The notes under the pieces: model-generated
What the model was told of the DNA's origin: nothing
The model's input: only the letters and a program-made list of their open reading frames with translations
The model's database searches: none
Assembly (NCBI RefSeq): GCF_044762655.1
Contig: NZ_JBIWER010000002.1
Coordinates: 620,001-684,000 of the forward strand
Direction of reading: 5' to 3'
Source of the DNA: Psychrobacillus sp044762655
GTDB taxonomy: Bacteria > Bacillota > Bacilli > Bacillales_A > Planococcaceae
Length of the DNA stretch: 64,000 nt
Part shown: positions 26,745-35,697 of the stretch, piece by piece
How the letters are laid out: each line of letters begins with the position of its first letter
Numbering within the stretch: position 1 is the stretch's first letter
Made by a program: the position numbers and the translations under genes

Positions 26745-27522
26745 ACCATTACTTGAAGTGAAAAATGCTGGTATTCAGTTTGGTGGTTTAAAAGCAGTAC
26801 AAAACTTAAACATGTTATTAAATCAAGGAGAACTTGTCGGTTTAATTGGACCAAATGGTGCTGGTAAAACAACTAGCTTTAACTTGTTAACTGGAGTTTA
26901 CGTTCCGACTGAAGGAGATATTTTATTTAACGGTGAAAAAATTAACGGTTTACAGCCTTTTAAAGTAACGAGAAAAGGGATAAGTCGTACGTTCCAGAAC
27001 ATACGACTTTTCAATGAATTATCAGTATTAGATAACGTAAAAGTTGCATATCATTCTCTTGCGACACATTCCATGTTGAGTTCTATACTTCGTCTGCCTT
27101 CGCACTTCAAGGGTGAGAAAGAGATGGAAGAAAAATCATTAGAGTTTCTCAAGATTTTCAAGCTAGACAAGTATAAAGATGAACTAGCGAAAAATTTGCC
27201 TTATGGTCAGCAAAGAAGATTGGAAATTGCTAGAGCACTAGCTGCAGGACCAAAGCTACTATTATTAGATGAACCAGCCGCGGGTATGAATCCACAAGAA
27301 ACACACGATTTAATGAAGTTAATTGGGTTTGTTCGTGAAAAATTTGATTTAACTATATTGTTAATAGAACATGACATGAACTTAGTCATGGGAGTTTGTG
27401 AAAGAATATATGTACTCGATCATGGTCAACTTCTTGCGGAAGGATCACCAGAAGAGATCCGTAACCATCCTAAGGTTATTGAGGCTTATTTAGGGGAGGA
27501 AGTTCGCGATGACAATGCTTAA
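26734..27522 (+). CDS. livG: Branched-chain amino-acid ABC ATPase LivG
   Basis: 262-residue ATPase. Walker A GPNGAGKTT, the LivG-specific ISRTFQNIRLF segment, signature LPYGQQRRLEIARAL, Walker B LLLLDEPAAGMNP and switch IEHDM are all present. It energises LivHM together with LivF. It overlaps both neighbours, and GGAGGCGA lies before the ATG inside livM. Confidence 0.95.
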   Translation: MENKPLLEVKNAGIQFGGLKAVQNLNMLLNQGELVGLIGPNGAGKTTSFNLLTGVYVPTEGDILFNGEKINGLQPFKVTRKGISRTFQNIRLFNELSVLDNVKVAYHSLATHSMLSSILRLPSHFKGEKEMEEKSLEFLKIFKLDKYKDELAKNLPYGQQRRLEIARALAAGPKLLLLDEPAAGMNPQETHDLMKLIGFVREKFDLTILLIEHDMNLVMGVCERIYVLDHGQLLAEGSPEEIRNHPKVIEAYLGEEVRDDNA

Positions 27523-28222
27523 AATAGAAAATATAGATGTGTTTTACGGAAATATTCAAGCGCTACGTGATGTTTCGATTACGGTTAACGAAGGGGAAAT
27601 TGTTTCGCTAATTGGTGCTAATGGGGCCGGGAAAAGTACATTATTAAAAACGCTATCTGGCTTGTTAAAACCTAAAAAAGGAAAAATAGAATTCCTGGAC
27701 AAATCGATCTCCGGTAAACAAGCACAAACAATTGTAAAAGCAGGTATTTCGCATGTTCCAGAAGGTCGTAGAGTATTTGCTAATTTAACAGTTGAAGAAA
27801 ACTTGGAATTGGGTGCATTTCTTCGGAAAGATAAACAGGGAATTCATCAAGACATGCAAAAAGTATATGAAATCTTTCCAAGATTACTAGAGCGTAAAAA
27901 ACAGCATTCCGGAACCCTTTCTGGAGGAGAACAGCAAATGTTGGCAATGGGAAGAGCTATTATGGCAAAGCCGAAGCTCGTTTTGTTAGATGAACCATCT
28001 ATGGGGCTTGCTCCCTTAATGGTAAAAACAATTTTTCAGGTTATTGAAGACATTAATCGAGAAGGCACTACGGTTTTGTTAGTAGAACAAAACGCTAATA
28101 TGGCACTATCTATAGCTAACCGAGGTTATGTAATTGAGACGGGAAGAGTTGTCCTTTCAGGATCTGCTCAGGAATTGCAAAATAGTGAAGAAGTTAAACT
28201 AGCCTATCTTGGCGGGCACTAA
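27509..28222 (+). CDS. livF: Branched-chain amino-acid ABC ATPase LivF
   Basis: 237-residue ATPase. Walker A GANGAGKST, HVPEGRRVFANLTVEENL, signature LSGGEQQMLAMGRAL-like (here GRAI), Walker B LVLLDEPSMGLAP and switch VEQNANMAL identify LivF. The start at 27509 has GGAGG nine bases upstream inside livG; an ATG two codons later is an alternative. Last gene of the operon, followed by a strong terminator. Confidence 0.95.
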   Translation: MTMLKIENIDVFYGNIQALRDVSITVNEGEIVSLIGANGAGKSTLLKTLSGLLKPKKGKIEFLDKSISGKQAQTIVKAGISHVPEGRRVFANLTVEENLELGAFLRKDKQGIHQDMQKVYEIFPRLLERKKQHSGTLSGGEQQMLAMGRAIMAKPKLVLLDEPSMGLAPLMVKTIFQVIEDINREGTTVLLVEQNANMALSIANRGYVIETGRVVLSGSAQELQNSEEVKLAYLGGH

Positions 28223-28226
28223 TCGT

Positions 28227-28258
28227 AAACTACGACTAAGTTTAGTCGTAGTTTTTTT
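28227..28258 (+). terminator. Terminator of the liv operon
   Basis: A perfect 12-bp stem (28227-28238 with 28243-28254) is followed by T residues. Confidence 0.9.
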
Positions 28259-28332
28259 CATGCGAATCATATATGATAGGTATTAATTATTCACTCAAAT
28301 TACAAAAGAATTCCTAGTAAAGGAGAGGTTAG

Positions 28333-29868
28333 TTGAAAACTTTAAGGTTTTGGATATTATCGCTAATATGTTTTATGATGTTAGGCATAATCGTTAGTAC
28401 ATTAACTTCAAGTTATCTCGTAACGAAAAAAAGCTTAATTGAAAATTCACTAGAACAAAATAGAATGTATTCGAAGAAATTAGCTCAAATGACAGATGAA
28501 GTTTTTTTAAATATGCAAAGTAACTTAGAAGCAAGAAAATCGGATGTAGTGGAGAATATAGAAAATCACATAGCTGTTACAAATATATTAAAACAGATAA
28601 ATATTAGTAGTAAGAACTTCAACTCATTATCCGTTATTAACGCTCAAGGAATAGTAATAGCAACTACCCCTAATTTGGGTATTGTTGGAAATACAGTTAA
28701 TTCTGCAGGGGTTAAGGAAGCTATTGCAAGAAAAGAAGCCTTTATTTCAAAACCGTATTATGCTCAAACGGGTAGATTGTTAATACTTATTACCACACCT
28801 TTATTTGGAAGTAATGGAGAATACTTTGGTATGCTGAACGGTACGGTATATTTGGAGGAGGATAATTTTATACATAATATTCTTGCAGAACATTATTCGA
28901 AAGACGGTTCCTACGTTTACGTGGTAGATCCAGAGGGAGTACTAATTTATCATCCTGATAAATCTAGGATAGGACAAGCTGTCAAAAGTAATCTAGTAGT
29001 TCAAAAATTAATAGAAGAGAAAAGTGGGGCTTTACAATTAGATAATACACTTGGAAATAACTTTCTAGCTGGCTATACATACATAGAGAAAAGTAGTTGG
29101 GGAGTAGTTTCACAGACCCCATTTGATAGTGCTTTAAAGCCTTTATCTGGAATCATGTTAACCATATTTTTATTCTCTTTGCCATTTATTCTTCTTATTT
29201 TCGTCGTAGCATTTTATGTATCCAACAAGTTAGCGGCTCCTTTACGAAAACTAGCCATTTACACTTTAACAGATGGCGAACAACGAGAAGGTAATATCGA
29301 TATTCCAACCTGGTATTTTGAGGCAAAACAATTAACGGAAACGATTAAAAATTATACAAAACGGCAAGAAGAAACTGTCGATAATATGAAGGTAATTTCC
29401 GTTACAGACCCATTGACAGGATTGAAAAATAGGAGATATGGAGATATTTTACTCGACCAATTACTAGTCCAGAAAGTCACATTTTCTTTAATAATGATAG
29501 ATGTGGATCATTTCAAACAAGTTAATGATAAATTCGGACATATTTCGGGGGATGTAGTTCTTCAATTTATCGCAACAAGTATGAAGGACTTATGTGTTGA
29601 CCAGGAAGAGTGTATTCGACTTGGTGGAGAGGAGTTTATCATTATACTTCCGAAAAAGGATATCCAGGAAGCATATATTCTTGGAGAACGTATAAGAAAA
29701 ATGGTAGAGAATTCTATATCACCTATCGATAAAACACTTACTATTTCCCTAGGAGTCGGTGAATATAATTCAAGTGAAACGCTGACACAATTTTTACAAA
29801 GAATTGACAGGGCTCTTTACGAAGCAAAATCTAATGGGCGAAATAATACTGTGATAGCAAAACAATAA
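28333..29868 (+). CDS. Membrane diguanylate cyclase with Cache sensor
   Basis: 511 residues. A signal-anchor segment (~7-30), an extracytoplasmic dCache-like domain (~35-270), a second membrane segment (~275-300), a HAMP-like linker, and a C-terminal GGDEF domain (~345-510). The active site reads GGEEF (~431-435), a permitted variant; DPLTGLKNRR and DVDHFKQVNDKFGH are also present. It should make cyclic di-GMP in response to an external small molecule. No RxxD inhibitory site precedes GGEEF, so product feedback is not expected. The start is TTG with AGGAGAGG four bases upstream. The adjacent liv operon hints at an amino-acid ligand, but this is speculation. Confidence 0.9.
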   Translation: MKTLRFWILSLICFMMLGIIVSTLTSSYLVTKKSLIENSLEQNRMYSKKLAQMTDEVFLNMQSNLEARKSDVVENIENHIAVTNILKQINISSKNFNSLSVINAQGIVIATTPNLGIVGNTVNSAGVKEAIARKEAFISKPYYAQTGRLLILITTPLFGSNGEYFGMLNGTVYLEEDNFIHNILAEHYSKDGSYVYVVDPEGVLIYHPDKSRIGQAVKSNLVVQKLIEEKSGALQLDNTLGNNFLAGYTYIEKSSWGVVSQTPFDSALKPLSGIMLTIFLFSLPFILLIFVVAFYVSNKLAAPLRKLAIYTLTDGEQREGNIDIPTWYFEAKQLTETIKNYTKRQEETVDNMKVISVTDPLTGLKNRRYGDILLDQLLVQKVTFSLIMIDVDHFKQVNDKFGHISGDVVLQFIATSMKDLCVDQEECIRLGGEEFIIILPKKDIQEAYILGERIRKMVENSISPIDKTLTISLGVGEYNSSETLTQFLQRIDRALYEAKSNGRNNTVIAKQ

Positions 29869-29915
29869 AACGAGCAGGGAGGATCAGTTTATCTAATCCT
29901 TCTGCTCGTTCTTTC
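29869..29915. terminator. Bidirectional terminator between GGDEF gene and orf125
   Basis: A stem of about 14 bp with a small bulge (29869-29884 with 29896-29910) has T-rich flank on the plus side. It overlaps the end of the convergent gene. Confidence 0.75.
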
Positions 29916-30270
29916 TTAGTAAGTAGAATATAGCTTCCACAAATAACCCGATAACAAACCCAAATGTAGTAAAAATAAATAAGGAGAGAATTCCTGCTAG
30001 GTCACCAAATTCTTGTGGACCAGCAAAAAATGAACGGTACATTTCAAAAAAGCCTATTATTAAACCAATAGTGAATATATAAAACGCTTTTTGCAGCTTA
30101 TAAAGCAATAATGAGCCTGATAAAACTCCGATTACAATAGAAAATGCAGCGAACGCAAGCAGGTTCATAATAACTAAATCTTGACCAAGTACATATTTAA
30201 TACCTAAAATAAGTAAAAACATTGAAATAAAAATAATTGAAATGGCAATCTTCCCATAATTTTTTAACAA
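29893..30270 (-). CDS. Small four-helix membrane protein, unknown
   Basis: 125 residues with four hydrophobic segments (~8-28, 33-55, 62-80, 90-115) and a charged C-terminus (LRKNEQKD). No catalytic motif or family was recognised. Monocistronic, converging on the GGDEF gene. Confidence 0.65.
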   Translation of the reverse strand: MLKNYGKIAISIIFISMFLLILGIKYVLGQDLVIMNLLAFAAFSIVIGVLSGSLLLYKLQKAFYIFTIGLIIGFFEMYRSFFAGPQEFGDLAGILSLFIFTTFGFVIGLFVEAIFYLLRKNEQKD

Positions 30271-30357
30271 ATAATTCGCCTACCTTCATTAACTAATCAT
30301 ACTGGAACTTTACGATATTTCCAATAGAATATGCATAAACCGAGAGGAATGATAAGT

Positions 30358-30804
30358 ATGACAGAACATTATTTTCATTTAAAAGCAGATTGGCCAGGTA
30401 ACCGCAATGATATAGGAACTATTCATGCACAAAATCTCCAAACTAAGATTTCGATTCCAACAGAAATGGATGGTCCCGGAATTGGTACCAATCCCGATGA
30501 GATGCTGCTTGGAGCAGCCACTACATGCTATATTATTACTCTAGCTGCCATGTTAGAGAGAAGTCGAATAGAAAAGCGTTCACTCATTGTTGAATCATCT
30601 GCTGTTGTCGATGTAACGAATGGCATTTTTACCTATAAAAAAATTATCCATCGACCAACATTAGAAATAGTAAATGAAAGTGATGCCAAGATGGCAAATC
30701 GTTTACTAAAAAAAGCAGAGGATACATGTATGATCAGCAAAGCGTTAAAAGGCAATGTAGAAATTGTATTAGAACCAACACTTATTATTGCTCATCAAAA
30801 GTAA
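30358..30804 (+). CDS. OsmC/Ohr-family protein
   Basis: 148 residues from the chosen start, of the OsmC/Ohr fold, whose members reduce organic hydroperoxides with two Cys. Both Cys are seen: in GAATTCYIITLA (helix of the first subdomain) and in AEDTCMISKAL. The GTNPDEMLLGAATTCY segment is typical of the SACOL1771-like subgroup. The ATG at 30358 has GAGAGGA about ten bases upstream; the earlier ATG at 30331 lacks a site. Single gene. Confidence 0.85.
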   Translation: MTEHYFHLKADWPGNRNDIGTIHAQNLQTKISIPTEMDGPGIGTNPDEMLLGAATTCYIITLAAMLERSRIEKRSLIVESSAVVDVTNGIFTYKKIIHRPTLEIVNESDAKMANRLLKKAEDTCMISKALKGNVEIVLEPTLIIAHQK

Positions 30805-30818
30805 CAAATAGCATATTG

Positions 30819-30842
30819 TGAGGAAGGTTTTTTCCTTCCTTA
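30819..30842. terminator. Short bidirectional terminator
   Basis: An AGGAAGG/CCTTCCT stem around six T residues, overlapping the stop of the convergent hemolysin III gene. Confidence 0.6.
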
Positions 30843-31487
30843 CAATACATATCCATACACGCAAATAAAGTGAAATAATGTCCCTAATAATATAAATAGA
30901 TGAAAGATTTCATGAAATCCTAACTTTTTTATAAACGGAATATTTGGCTTTACCCCATAAATGACTCCTCCAATTGTATAAGCTACTCCACCCAATACAA
31001 GGTAAAGTAAACCTACAGAGCCTAAAGATTCAGCTAGAGATGGTGCTAAGAAAATAATCATCCATCCCATTCCGATATAAATTGCTGTAGAAACCCATCT
31101 TGGACAATTAAACCAAATCATTTTAAACAAAATACCACTAACGGCTAGTGATACAATAATGACAAACAACACATATCCAGCAATATTGTTTAAGGTAATC
31201 AAACAAAATGGCGCATAGGTGCCAGCAATTAAAATATAAATCATCGAATGATCTAATCGACGTAAAAATTGTATATACTGAACTTTTCCTATCACCCAGT
31301 GATAAATAGCAGAAGCAGAATAAAGCAAAATCATGCTAACTCCAAAAACAACAACCGCAGTTAAAGTTAATGGAGCTCTCCCATCCTCTGTTGCCTTCAT
31401 CCACATTAATACTAATCCTGCAATCCCCATTATCGCTCCAAGTAAATGCGAAAGACTATTAAACGGCTCTCTTATATAAGCATTCAA
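30840..31487 (-). CDS. Hemolysin III family membrane protein
   Basis: 215 residues, seven membrane segments, of the hemolysin III/YqfA branch of the PAQR superfamily. Conserved polar residues of the superfamily metal site are visible: SAIYHW after segment 2, RLDHSMIYILIAGTYAPF, and the C-terminal HEIFHLFILLGTLFHF. The N-terminal REPFNSLSHLLGA is also typical. Hemolytic activity is a historical name; the true role is probably membrane homeostasis or a metal-dependent hydrolase. Monocistronic. Confidence 0.88.
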   Translation of the reverse strand: MNAYIREPFNSLSHLLGAIMGIAGLVLMWMKATEDGRAPLTLTAVVVFGVSMILLYSASAIYHWVIGKVQYIQFLRRLDHSMIYILIAGTYAPFCLITLNNIAGYVLFVIIVSLAVSGILFKMIWFNCPRWVSTAIYIGMGWMIIFLAPSLAESLGSVGLLYLVLGGVAYTIGGVIYGVKPNIPFIKKLGFHEIFHLFILLGTLFHFICVYGYVL

Positions 31488-31621
31488 ATGAATCTCTCCA
31501 CCTCTCTATATAGTTATAATAACTACTTATAAATATATTGATATTATAAGACTTAGTCAAGGTTTACCTTGCATGTTTTATAAGTTATGATAAACGTAAT
31601 ATTCAAACTGGAGGTATTTTA

Positions 31622-32188
31622 GTGAGCAAATCTGAGGAAATTACACAAAAATTGAGTTTGGAGTCCACTATTCGTGAAGAGGATATTCCATCTATAGACT
31701 TATATATGGACCAAGTGATTCAGTTATTTGATGCAACTTATTCTGATTCTTTACGCAATGAAGATGAAAAAGTATTGACTAAAACGATGATCAATAATTA
31801 CTCGAAAGGAAAATTGTTTATTCCCGTAAAAAACAAAAAATATTCTAAAGACCATATTATGTTAATCAGCTTGATCTATCAGTTAAAAGGCGCACTTTCC
31901 ATTAAAGATATTAAATCTGTGTTAGAGCCATTAAATGATAAAATGAATACAAAAGATTTTTCATTAGAAAAGTTTTATAGTTCTTTAGTAAAGATCCAGC
32001 AAAAAAATGCACAGGATTTTTTGGGAGAAATGAAAAATCATGAAGTAGAAGTAGAGAACCAGGAAACGGATAAAATGGAAAGGCTAATTTTACTTATCGC
32101 GTCACTTTCGAATATGAGTAACGCTTATCGAAAAGCGGCGGAGCTCTTAGTAGATGAATTATCCGAACGAAGAGAGGGGACAAAGTGA
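31622..32188 (+). CDS. DUF1836 protein
   Basis: 188-residue cytoplasmic protein of the DUF1836 family. The conserved core is LTKTMINNYSKGKLFIPV with KNKKYSKDHIMLISLIYQL (in part), which resembles a MerR-like winged-helix, so a DNA-binding role is plausible but unproven. GTG start with GGAGG upstream. Its TGA overlaps the ATG of the next gene by one base (TGATG), so it is coupled to the amidohydrolase and could be its regulator. Confidence 0.8.
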   Translation: MSKSEEITQKLSLESTIREEDIPSIDLYMDQVIQLFDATYSDSLRNEDEKVLTKTMINNYSKGKLFIPVKNKKYSKDHIMLISLIYQLKGALSIKDIKSVLEPLNDKMNTKDFSLEKFYSSLVKIQQKNAQDFLGEMKNHEVEVENQETDKMERLILLIASLSNMSNAYRKAAELLVDELSERREGTK

Positions 32189-33705
32189 TGAAAACTCTAT
32201 GGACAGAGGGCAAGATTTGTACGATGAAAGCAGACGAAGAGGTAGTCGAAGCAGTATTAGTTGAAGATGGAGTTATTATCAACACCGGATTAAAAAAGGA
32301 TCTCCTTCCGTTTGCAGATCATATGGTATCATTAAATGGAAATGCCATGTATCCAGGATTTGTAGATAGCCATATCCATCTAATCGGTCACGGGGAAAAG
32401 CTTTCCTATTTAGACTTGTCTACATTTACTTCTATTGAAAAAATAAAAGAAACGATACCCGCTCATATTTCAACCGAACAGTGGTATGTAACAGAAGGCT
32501 GGGACGACAATAAATTGGTAGAAGGAAGAGAAATAACATGTTCCGACCTCGACTCCATCACTGAAACTGCAGTAGTGCTCAAAAGAGTGTGCCGACATGT
32601 CTTAGTAGCGAATTCAACAGCTATGAAACTAGCTGGAATATCTAAAGAAACCCCCAGCCCAGTTGGAGGCGAAATAGGCAAGGATGAAAACGGAGAGCTT
32701 AATGGTTTGTTTTATGATGAGGCACAGCAACTAATAACAGAGCATATCCCATTGCCAACTACCGAATATTTGAAGGGAATTATTACATCTAGTATAGAGG
32801 ACTTAAAATCGAAAGGTTTAACAGGTGTTCATACAGAAGATATGGCTTATTATGGACATTATAAAGTCCCATTACAGGCATATCGGGAAGTTGTAAACAA
32901 TGATTTTAGAGTGCACTTATTACGACATCATCAGGTATTTGAACAAATGCAAGGGGAGGAACCGTCCTCATCTATCGAATTAGGAGCAATGAAAATCTTT
33001 GTTGATGGTTCTTTAGGTGGCCGGACCGCATTATTATCGGAGGACTATTCTGACGAACAAGGAAAAAGAGGCGTGGAGGTACATAGCCCGGAAAAGCTAG
33101 AGGCTTTAGTAAAAATGGCTCGTAGCTATGATGAAAATATTGCGGTTCATGTAATTGGAGACAAAGCTGTTGAGAAAATTTTAGATTTAATCGAAAAATA
33201 TCCAGTAGCAGAAGGTAAAAAAGATCGTTTAATACATGTAAATGTATTGCGTCCAGACCTTGTGGAGAGGATGAAAAAACTACCAGTTGTGCTAGATCTA
33301 CAACCAATTTTTGTCCCTTCCGATTTTCCATGGGTAAAGGAAAGACTTGGATCTTCTAGATTACAATGGGCATACGCTTGGAAATCACTTCTTGAGCAAG
33401 GTTTCGAATGTTCCGGTGGATCTGATTCGCCAGTCGAATTAGCAGACCCGTTGCTTGGGATTGACGCTGCTGTTAATAATTCTTACTTACCGGAGCAGTC
33501 ATTAACCGTATTTGAAGCAATATCGTTGTATACATCTGGGAGTGCAAAAGCTATTGGTAGAGAAAATAATCGAGGAATGATATTACCAGGTTATGTCGCC
33601 GATTTTACTATTTTAGATAACGTCTTAGATAATACAAACATACTTTCAACTTCGGTTGTAAAAACAGTTGTAGCTGGTGAAATTGTGTTTGAAAAGGAAA
33701 AGTGA
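32188..33705 (+). CDS. YtcJ-like amidohydrolase
   Basis: Metal-dependent amidohydrolase, 505 residues. The metal-binding HxH motif is in GFVDSHIHLIGHG; the central FVDGSLGGRTA, the VHVIGDKAV and the GGSDSPVE motifs all match the YtcJ/NfdA-like group. Substrates in this group are mostly unknown (amides or N-acyl compounds). The ATG at 32188 is preferred over a GTG one codon earlier because AGAGAGGGG is well spaced. It forms a two-gene unit with the DUF1836 gene. Confidence 0.88.
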   Translation: MKTLWTEGKICTMKADEEVVEAVLVEDGVIINTGLKKDLLPFADHMVSLNGNAMYPGFVDSHIHLIGHGEKLSYLDLSTFTSIEKIKETIPAHISTEQWYVTEGWDDNKLVEGREITCSDLDSITETAVVLKRVCRHVLVANSTAMKLAGISKETPSPVGGEIGKDENGELNGLFYDEAQQLITEHIPLPTTEYLKGIITSSIEDLKSKGLTGVHTEDMAYYGHYKVPLQAYREVVNNDFRVHLLRHHQVFEQMQGEEPSSSIELGAMKIFVDGSLGGRTALLSEDYSDEQGKRGVEVHSPEKLEALVKMARSYDENIAVHVIGDKAVEKILDLIEKYPVAEGKKDRLIHVNVLRPDLVERMKKLPVVLDLQPIFVPSDFPWVKERLGSSRLQWAYAWKSLLEQGFECSGGSDSPVELADPLLGIDAAVNNSYLPEQSLTVFEAISLYTSGSAKAIGRENNRGMILPGYVADFTILDNVLDNTNILSTSVVKTVVAGEIVFEKEK

Positions 33706-33756
33706 AACTATTTTACTTGTTTGACCGTATAAATAAAAGGAGAGGAGTGAGAAGAA

Positions 33757-34065
33757 ATGGAAAACACAGGACTGAAAATCTTGCTACATGCAAGTACATG
33801 GTTTGCCCCTTTTCTAGTTCCATTTATTTTGTATTTAGTAGTAAATGATGAAGAAATTAAAAAGCTATCCATACAAGCTGTACTGTTTCAATTAGTTATG
33901 GCTGCATTAATAACTATCTCTGTAATTTTAATTTTTCTATTAATCGGTATTCCGATGCTCATCATTTTTGGTATAATGGCATTTGTAGTTCCGATTATTG
34001 GAATTGTTAAAGCGATTACAGGAGACACTTTTAACTATCCTATTGTAGGATCGTGGATAAAGTAA
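33757..34065 (+). CDS. DUF4870/Tic20-like small membrane protein
   Basis: 102 residues with three hydrophobic segments. The layout HASTWFAPFLVPFILYLV, then a short acidic loop, then two long helices and an AITGDTFNYPIVGSWIK tail is typical of the DUF4870 (Tic20-like) family. Function unknown. GGAGAGGAG lies before the ATG. coaW starts 26 bases downstream. Confidence 0.8.
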   Translation: MENTGLKILLHASTWFAPFLVPFILYLVVNDEEIKKLSIQAVLFQLVMAALITISVILIFLLIGIPMLIIFGIMAFVVPIIGIVKAITGDTFNYPIVGSWIK

Positions 34066-34091
34066 GTGTCATAACATAAAGGGGAATTTGA

Positions 34092-34922
34092 ATGACTACT
34101 AGAATCGGTATTGACGCAGGTGGAACATTAACAAAAATAGCTTATTGGAATGAACAAAATGAGATGATATTTGAACGATTTCTTTCATCGGATTTCCAAA
34201 AGGTTAAGGATTGGATTGAATCTAATCATCCGAATGCTTCTATCTGCGTCACTGGTGGTCGTGCAGAGCAATTAAAAGTACATTTTAGCTCCAGTGAAGA
34301 CATACCATATATTGTTGAATTTGATGCAACGATGAATGGTGTGATGTATCAAATGAAACATGCATCAATTGAACCGAATGCGGCTATTATAGCGAATATT
34401 GGTACGGGTACATCAATTCATATTATGCAAGACAATACGCATAATCGATTAGGTGGTACAGGTATCGGAGGCGGTACACTCCTTGGGTTAGGCATGGCTT
34501 TAACAGGTATATCTGATTTTGAAGAGATTATAAAACAATCACGAGTAGGAAGTAGATCCGACGTTGATGTTTTAGTAAGTGACATATACAAAAACAATAA
34601 GCTTCCTATAAAGGGGACTTTAACAGCGAGTAATTTCGGGGGAATCGCATTGAATCCCAACAGCGATTCGAGTGCTACCGATTTGCTGGCGGGTGTCCAA
34701 GGAATAATTGGCGAAGTAGTTGCATCACTCTGTATTCAAGTAGCAGATGCGCATCATGTAGAAGACATAATATACATAGGTACAACCTTAGAGGATAATG
34801 AGTTACTCCAGCAAATTATTGAATCATATACGATATTAAAGCAGAAAAATCCAATCTTTTTAGACCATCACGGCTATAGTGGAGCGATTGGGGCATTATT
34901 AGAAAACACTAAAAAATATTAA
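34092..34922 (+). CDS. coaW: Type II pantothenate kinase
   Basis: 276-residue kinase that phosphorylates pantothenate, the first step of coenzyme A synthesis, in the cytoplasm. It is the Staphylococcus/Bacillus type II form: actin-like fold with IGIDAGGTLTKIAYW at the N-terminus, VTGGRAEQL, NIGTGTSIH, and GGTGIGGGTLLGLG. Type II enzymes usually escape CoA feedback. GGGG precedes the ATG. Confidence 0.93.
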   Translation: MTTRIGIDAGGTLTKIAYWNEQNEMIFERFLSSDFQKVKDWIESNHPNASICVTGGRAEQLKVHFSSSEDIPYIVEFDATMNGVMYQMKHASIEPNAAIIANIGTGTSIHIMQDNTHNRLGGTGIGGGTLLGLGMALTGISDFEEIIKQSRVGSRSDVDVLVSDIYKNNKLPIKGTLTASNFGGIALNPNSDSSATDLLAGVQGIIGEVVASLCIQVADAHHVEDIIYIGTTLEDNELLQQIIESYTILKQKNPIFLDHHGYSGAIGALLENTKKY

Positions 34923-34931
34923 GTATAATTG

Positions 34932-34960
34932 TTGCATTATTGGTAAGTGCATGTTATATT
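34932..34960 (+). promoter_or_regulatory. Sigma-A promoter of the first cold-shock gene
   Basis: TTGCAT (34932-34937), 17 bases, TATATT (34955-34960), with a TGT extended -10. It implies a 5' leader of about 110 bases, in which CAACACT (34999-35005) can pair with AGTGTTG (35016-35022). Long structured leaders are usual for temperature-responsive csp mRNAs. Confidence 0.65.
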
Positions 34961-35076
34961 TAAAGAGGATTATTTTTGTTCGGTTAGTTAGTAGGTGGCA
35001 ACACTTTTACTTAACAGTGTTGAGCAAGGATAGTAACACAATGTGTGCAACTGCTGCATACGAGGAGGATATACAC

Positions 35077-35277
35077 ATGGAACAAGGTAAAGTAAAATGG
35101 TTTAACTCAGAAAAAGGATTCGGATTTATCGAACGTGAAGGCGGAGACGACGTATTCGTACATTTCTCAGCTATTCAAAGCGAAGGTTTCAAATCTCTTG
35201 ACGAAGGTCAAGAAGTAACTTTTGAAATCGAGCAAGGTCAACGTGGCCTTCAAGCTACTAACGTAGTTAAAGCTTAA
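35077..35277 (+). CDS. csp: Cold-shock protein (CspA/CspB family)
   Basis: 66-residue single-stranded nucleic-acid-binding protein, an RNA chaperone. RNP1 (GFGFIE) and RNP2 (VFVHFSAI) are intact, with KVKWFN at the N-terminus. The ATG at 35077 has GAGGAGG upstream; the open frame before it is leader, not coding. A second paralogue lies on the other strand at 36946. Confidence 0.95.
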   Translation: MEQGKVKWFNSEKGFGFIEREGGDDVFVHFSAIQSEGFKSLDEGQEVTFEIEQGQRGLQATNVVKA

Positions 35278-35301
35278 TTTTAAACCTAAAACTAAACTTT
35301 A

Positions 35302-35331
35302 ACAGGCTCTCATTAGAGAGTCTGTTTTTTT
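35302..35331 (+). terminator. Terminator of the first csp gene
   Basis: A 10-bp stem (35302-35311 with 35316-35325, one G-T pair) is followed by seven T residues. Confidence 0.85.
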
Positions 35332-35333
35332 GT

Positions 35334-35675
35334 ATGGAAAAAACACGACTAATTCGAAAAATATGCTATGATGATGAAGTACCGCAAGGTAGAATTCCGT
35401 GTAATACAATAAACAAAAGAACGGAATTAAAACCACTAATTAAACGAATGATTGAAACTGGTCATACTGGTTATTTATGTCGTGTAATTCAAGAAGGACA
35501 AATAACAAATACAGATCGCATCACACGAATTCTCGAACGCCCAGAAAGAGTTACGGTTTCCTACGCTCATTCTATTTATTTTTATCAGAAGGACTCAAAA
35601 GAAGGAATTGAAAATATTCTGAAGGTTAATGAACTTGCAGAGAATGGAAAGTCAAGCTTGAAAAAACGTTGTTGA
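35334..35675 (+). pseudogene. Truncated MOSC-domain (YiiM-like) gene remnant
   Basis: The 113-residue frame matches only the C-terminal half of YiiM/YflK-type MOSC proteins: the conserved Cys region (QGRIPCN), ETGHTGYLCRVIQEGQI, and the 3-alpha tail (RPERVTVSYAHSIYF, then ILKVNELAENGKSSLKKR). The N-terminal half of the MOSC fold is absent, replaced by the csp terminator. The first ATG sits three bases after the terminator T-run and has no ribosome site. Probably a deletion remnant and not translated well. Confidence 0.65.
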
Positions 35676-35697
35676 AGGCGGAATAGGGTGAATACAG

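Noticed and set aside
34951..35076. N-terminal extension of the first cold-shock protein
   Set aside because: It lies between the promoter and a strong ribosome site; it is untranslated leader.
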